This document shows, one piece after another, positions 59,520 through 64,000 of a stretch of 64,000 nucleotides of DNA. The DNA lies in assembly GCF_009727055.1 (NCBI RefSeq), contig NC_052350.1, positions 203,569-267,568 of the forward strand, written 5' to 3'. The position numbers and the translations under genes were made by a program. Under the pieces are notes generated by a model. That model was given only the letters and a program-made list of their open reading frames with translations, was not told the origin of the DNA and searched no databases. Position 1 is the first letter of the stretch; each line of letters begins with the position of its first letter. The DNA is from Benincasa hispida. Its lineage: Eukaryota; Streptophyta; Magnoliopsida; Cucurbitales; Cucurbitaceae.

Positions 59520-59808
59520 TTTGCTTATTTTTTTTCTTTTTTTTTTAAAGTTTGTTGACTATTTTTTTTAATTGTAGATGTACAACAATATTAAAACTTT
59601 AGAAATTGGTCAATAAATTCCTTCATTATTAAACTTAATTATATATTTAATCTACAATGAAAACATCTTGCACTCATATTAAAAAAAATGTCATGATATT
59701 AAAGAATATTTACAATTAGTTCTTTAATTTATAATTTGAAAATGAAAGTTTACATGAAATTTAAAACGACCCCTGGCCCTTACCCCTCATGGGATTGACT
59801 TCGTGTCT

Positions 59809-60227
59809 CTCTAAATTAGGTTCACCCTGTTGTCACTGTCGTCTACGACGAATACGTCTTCGATTGGTGTCAGCAACATTGAGTCGTCTTGTTTGTTGAA
59901 TAATACTTTCTATATTAACCAAGTTTGCTGACACATTGAACCCAATTTTGGTAAGTTGTTCTATACTGAATATTGTTGAAATCGCTGATAAAATTATTCT
60001 GTACAATAAAAAAAAATNCTCTAAATTAGGTTCACCCTGTTGTCACTGTCGTCTACGACGAATACGTCTTCGATTGGTGTCAGCAACATTGAGTCACTTT
60101 TTTGTTGAATAATACCTTCTACGTTGACCATTGTTTGCTGACACATTGAACCCAATTTTGGTAAGTTGTTCTATACTGAATATTGTTGAAATCGCTGATA
60201 AAATTATTCTGTACAATAAAAAAAAAT
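59809..60227. repeat. 209-bp near-duplication joined by an ambiguous base (n at 60018)
   Basis: 59809-60017 and 60019-60227 are direct copies starting CTCTAAATTAGG and ending in the same A run, with the single n between them. A handful of differences lie in one patch (around 59890-59930 versus 60100-60140), and the rest is identical. The n at the junction suggests an assembly join of overlapping, allelic sequence rather than a biological duplication. Confidence 0.85.
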
Positions 60228-60901
60228 ATATTAAACAATATCCATATCATATATATGGAAAATGTTTGATTTTAAATCTCTTACCATGCAGTAATAATAA
60301 GCGTCGTCAGGTGTGATAAATCGCTCGTGATCGAATTGTACTAGGAAAAGTAGTCGTCTGATACAACTGACCCATTTGTTAATTCTCCCTGTGCATAATG
60401 ATAATGTCGTCCATGCTAGTAGGATAAATATTCCGCATGGATTCGACGTCAGTCTTGATCATGCTTACCTCTCAAACCGATCTAGTGTAGTGCTGGGAGT
60501 ATATAGGACAACGAAGGTATCGTTTGTCGCAGACCGAACTATCTCAACACACGATCTGGATGATGCCACTCTACTATATGAAAGCATATAATTATATGAA
60601 AGCATATAAGAGGGTTAACGGTCAACTAGATGTCTTCACAAACGTTCTTCCAGTCATACTGTAGTGAACCTGTCAATGGTTGCACGTCCACTCGTAACCC
60701 AAATTGTATGGCAACATCCTGCAGCGTAATCGTACATTCCCCACAAGGCAGGTGAAATGTGTGGGTTTCTGGTCTCCAACGCTCAACTAGAGCAGTAATA
60801 AGGTGCCATGATGCGGTGATCAAATGGGACAGTATTTCGTATTCTTTCATGCACTGAATGAACTTAGGTCTTTGGTGTTGATTTCCGGCCTTAAACACCA
60901 A
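59836..60901 (-). pseudogene. plant mobile domain (PMD) protein remnant in the MULE
   Basis: The minus-strand frame from 60901 reads [20 protein letters not shown], then [19 protein letters not shown] and VQPLTG. This is the aminotransferase-like plant mobile domain seen in MAIN/PP7-long-form-like proteins and in transposons. The frame is then lost. A C-terminal Arg-rich tail (VADTNRRRIRRRRQ then stop) is readable near 59885-59836 and again in the duplicated segment. The function of PMD in transposons is unknown. The domain directly follows the transposase part, as if the two were once one long protein. Confidence 0.8.
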
Positions 60902-60906
60902 TTTTT

Positions 60907-62055
60907 TTAGTTGCTTTGATTTGTATTTTGTATTGAAATTATTGGCAACATGGCGAAGACAATATCGATGGTACGCTCTGGGTTTACTCCAACTAATTTC
61001 TTCATTATTAATTGCAGCAAGAATGCCCTTATGTCATCAGAAATCAAGCAAATACTCTCTTTGGTAACATATTCACGCAATGCCCACAAAAACTATGACC
61101 AACTGGACGAATTTTTACCTTTGACGATAGCAAAAGCAAGGGGAAATATATGTCCGTTTGCATAAATAGATAACTGTCAATAATTTCTCCTTATACTTTC
61201 CGTAGAGATGAGTTCCATCGATCTGGATTAATGACCTACAATGGTTGGACCCTTCTCTTGTAGGACCAAAAGACTAAAAAACTCGTCCAAAAATAGTCGT
61301 ACGTACATCAGAGGGAAGGAAAAATCAATCTGTTCGTGTTCCTGGATTGTAATGAACAAGAGCACTCAAGCAATACGGAAGCTTCAAATATGATTTCTCC
61401 TAATCACCAAACACAACAATCAACGCTTTTCTCTTGACTTGTCACACTCGTCTATAATTGACATTATAACCATATTGTTTTTTAATAGCTTCTTAGAGTA
61501 GGGCCACAGGTACTCCAAGATCAGCTCTAACCAAATTTTGAATTTCAATACTCATAAAATTTAAATTAAGCTGTGAATGATCCTGTGTCAATTTTGAAAA
61601 CAAACAAGTGAAGTTTGGTGATTTCGAACATCCCAAGAGTTTTACACCGACATGCCCGTAACCTCCAAGCACAACAGTCACTCCATGATTTACATTTAAC
61701 ATACCAAATATCCTGATTTGATTCTACTACAACAATTTCATAGTGTTCTATCGCACAATATTTTTTTTACAACAATTTCATAGTGTTCTATCGCACAATA
61801 TTTTTTTTACAGTAAGCTGTAAATCTTCTTTATCTACACCTATATTCCAAAATAGACCCTAATTCACACGTTGAATTTGTCATTTCCCAATCTAATTGGG
61901 TGAACATTTCCGACGGTACTAATTCAAGATCATGTTCCCCACTACTGTTGTTTCCAAATAATTTCCAAATAATTCATCAACTTCAACGTCAATGTCACTA
62001 TCTCCATCATTTCCAGGTTCAAGAATAACTAAATCTTCAGGACGCATCGACATAT
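60907..62055 (-). pseudogene. MULE (MuDR-type) transposase pseudogene
   Basis: On the minus strand, near 61230, the frame reads LIQIDGTHLYGKYKEKLLTV, containing the IDGTHL motif with the first catalytic Asp of the MULE DDE domain. After a shift it continues NGHIFPLAFAIVKG, then LREYVTKESICLISD with the second acidic motif (about 61085-61030). An acidic N-terminal part starting MSMRPEDLVILEPGNDGDSD lies near 62050. Several stops and shifts break it. An intact relative would cut the element at its ends in the nucleus. Confidence 0.8.
61731..61810. repeat. perfect 40-bp tandem duplication
   Basis: AACAATTTCATAGTGTTCTA and the following 20 bases are repeated exactly twice (61731-61770 and 61771-61810). 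Perfect identity points to a recent event or an assembly artefact, within the transposase pseudogene. Confidence 0.85.
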
Positions 62056-63070
62056 TTATTATGAATTTTTCAACTGTTATAGTTGTTAATATGTCAACCC
62101 AACAAAATCCAATTTCTAAGGTTACCTATAAGATCTAAATATTATATATTTAAATTAGCCCAAATCTAAGATTCATAAAGTATATATTTAAATCAGCCCA
62201 AATCTAAGATCCATCAACTATATATTTAAATCAGCCAAAATAAAAAAAAATATATCCATGAATCATACGTTTAATTCAGTCCAAATGCAAACAAAATAAT
62301 ATATATATAATGATATGAACCAATCTTTACTTTTTATAAACATATACATATATATTTCTACATTCAACAACGCCAAAAATACATATCATCGAATAGATAT
62401 ATAAAAAATAAAGCCAAAGCAAATAAATAACATAATCATCCAGAAAATAGTCCAATAAATCAGCCAACAAAATCTAATTTCTACTAGTTCTAACTACCCA
62501 AAATAGCAAACAAATGAGACAAATAATATACATATATTTCTAAGCTTCCAATCCAACAGATAAATCGTAGATCCATAAACTAAACATTAAGTTCAAACTA
62601 AATGCAAACAAAATAATATATATATACATATATATATATAATATATAAGATGTTATATATTGAAAAACAACTAAAGAATAATTAACATAGAAGTGGAGCC
62701 GGACGAACAAATGGAGACGATTTCGAACAATTTACGAATTTTGGACGGACGAGCAAACTGGAGGAGTTTGGATGCCAACAAGACAGAAAGCATAAAATGA
62801 GGAAGATTTTCGGAATTTTGGAGCGGAGAATATGCAACAAAGAAGGCAAAATCGACGGACGGTAGAAAGCTTTCGATTGAAGGCAGGAAAGCTCGACGAG
62901 GAAAAAGGGAGCAGGCACGGGATTTAATTGCATGACTCGTGTACCAGGTTACAGCGATTAACCACGATAGCATGATAAATACCCTATTTTTGGGAGTATT
63001 CTTCCTCTACCTATTTTTGTCATTATAGTATTAAAAAAATATTATTTTAAAAAAAAAAATCTTTTCCTCG

Positions 63071-64000
63071 TTTAAAGTTCATTTTTTGATGTTGTGGCAT
63101 CGGATCTTGAAACGATGGCCATTTGTTAGAGTCTTGAGTATTTGACTAATTTCGTTATTTCGAATCTGATTTTTGAGTCTACCTGAAGGTAGTGAGTTTG
63201 TTGAATGGCGAGATTGTGGTTTTCTTTGTTTTATTTATTTATTTTTGCTTTTTTATGAGGCCAAAGAGAGGGGTCGAGGTGGGGATCATTTTTTTCTCCC
63301 ATGCTCATGGGGTTCCCACAGTGGTCTGATGAATGAAATTATTATCATAGGGTGTTTTGTTTTGACTTTGCTTCCTAAAAAAAATTAAATAATTTCGTAA
63401 ATATATTTAATTAACATGCAGGCTTTTCAGGCGTTTTAAATAAATTAAAATTTTCTTATTGTTAATATTGTGTTCAAGTTATGTTTATACATGTGTGTTT
63501 AAATATTCACTTGGTGAATTGTCCGATGTCATACACAATACTAAGAGACATATAAGGACAATAAATACTATTCCAATTTAGTTAGATTCTTTGATGTTTG
63601 ATTTGACAAATATTAGAAACAACTAAGGAAAAGTAAAGTTTATTCTTTTTCTCTCTTTTAAGTTAAAAAAAAAAATGGAAGTGTGATTCAAATTTCTAAC
63701 TCCTGTGTTCACATTTTATGCCATATGCTCACATTCGACAAAAGAAAATATAGCTATTGGATAATCATAATAGCATTATATTATAGCTCAATTTACATAA
63801 ACAATAGAAACTTTGGAAGCAAAAATTCACCGAACACCAAAAATCGTCGGCAACCATTACAAAAAGTTATATTGTTGAATTTTCCCTAAAAAAGAAAAAC
63901 AAAAACAAAAAACCCATAAAAAGAAAAAAAATAAATCAATAATGCAACACATAAACATCGTAGTTGGATTGAAGTAATGAGTTTTTGCCAAAGCATAGCC
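63071..64000. other. gene-free stretch at the window end
   Basis: AT-rich sequence with A and T runs; short frames have no recognisable family. Nothing else is seen. Confidence 0.5.

Larger units (their letters stand above)
59290..63061 (-). mobile_element. Mutator-like element (MULE) carrying a plant mobile domain, 3.8 kb
   Basis: The ends are GATTTTTTT... and ...AAAAAAATC, with terminal inverted repeats of about 85 bp (59290-59375 and 62975-63061) sharing ATAATATTT, ATAATGA/CAAAAATAGG and further blocks. Perfect 9-bp duplications TTTTCCTCG flank it, the size expected for Mutator elements. Minus-strand remnants encode a MULE transposase followed by a plant mobile domain (separate entries). 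Ends and flanks are well preserved although the coding region is broken, which suggests a fairly recent insertion or mobilisation in trans. Confidence 0.9.

Noticed and set aside
62671..62973. Minus-strand frames near the right end of the MULE
   Set aside because: They lie between the transposase remnant and the terminal repeat and resemble no protein; probably incidental.

Overview
Organism. This is nuclear DNA from a dicot plant. Evidence: very high AT content, two seven-exon genes with canonical GT..AG introns, an oleosin gene, and a plant-specific set of transposons (CACTA, hAT, MULE with a plant mobile domain, Cassandra TRIM, LINE, long-LTR non-coding retroelements). Several short repeats (GATAG/CTATC-rich tracts, a CGTTTAGTAA-type MITE) resemble repeats I associate with Cucurbitaceae, so a gourd/melon relative is my best guess; this rests on memory and could not be searched. 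Layout. 1-10,100: gene-poor, with a ~500 bp polypyrimidine tract, a ~1.2 kb GATAG-rich tract and a decayed hAT transposon. 10,100-17,500: two intronless single-exon genes, an uncharacterised plant protein (10251-10724) and a U-type oleosin (17024-17476), separated by MITE-like fold-back elements. 18,394-28,221: one large CACTA transposon whose TNP2/DUF4218 transposase genes (minus strand) are broken; a solo LTR and a complete Cassandra TRIM carrying 5S-rRNA-like LTR sequence are nested in it. 29,133-33,479 (minus) and 51,359-57,780 (plus): two apparently intact copies of the gene for translation initiation factor eIF2B subunit delta, forming an inverted, head-to-head segmental duplication. The ~18 kb between them is filled with repeats: a LINE reverse transcriptase remnant, a Gypsy-type LTR with primer-binding site, a ~0.9 kb diverged tandem duplication, and a 6.5 kb non-coding LTR element with a 5-bp target duplication, itself invaded by another LTR piece and a LINE. 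59,290-63,061: a Mutator-like element with a perfect 9-bp target duplication that encodes remnants of a MULE transposase followed by a plant mobile domain; it contains an ambiguous base at the junction of a 209-bp near-duplication that looks like an assembly problem. How the genes work together. The host genes are not a pathway: eIF2B-delta is a regulatory subunit of the guanine-nucleotide exchange factor for eIF2, the oleosin coats seed oil bodies, and the third gene has no known role. The strongest observations are the intact inverted eIF2B-delta pair with differing 5' leaders (two upstream ORFs present in one copy, deleted in the other), the cleanly delimited PMD-carrying MULE, and the Cassandra-in-CACTA nest. 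I see no CRISPR array, tRNA or full rRNA gene and no convincing wholly new system.
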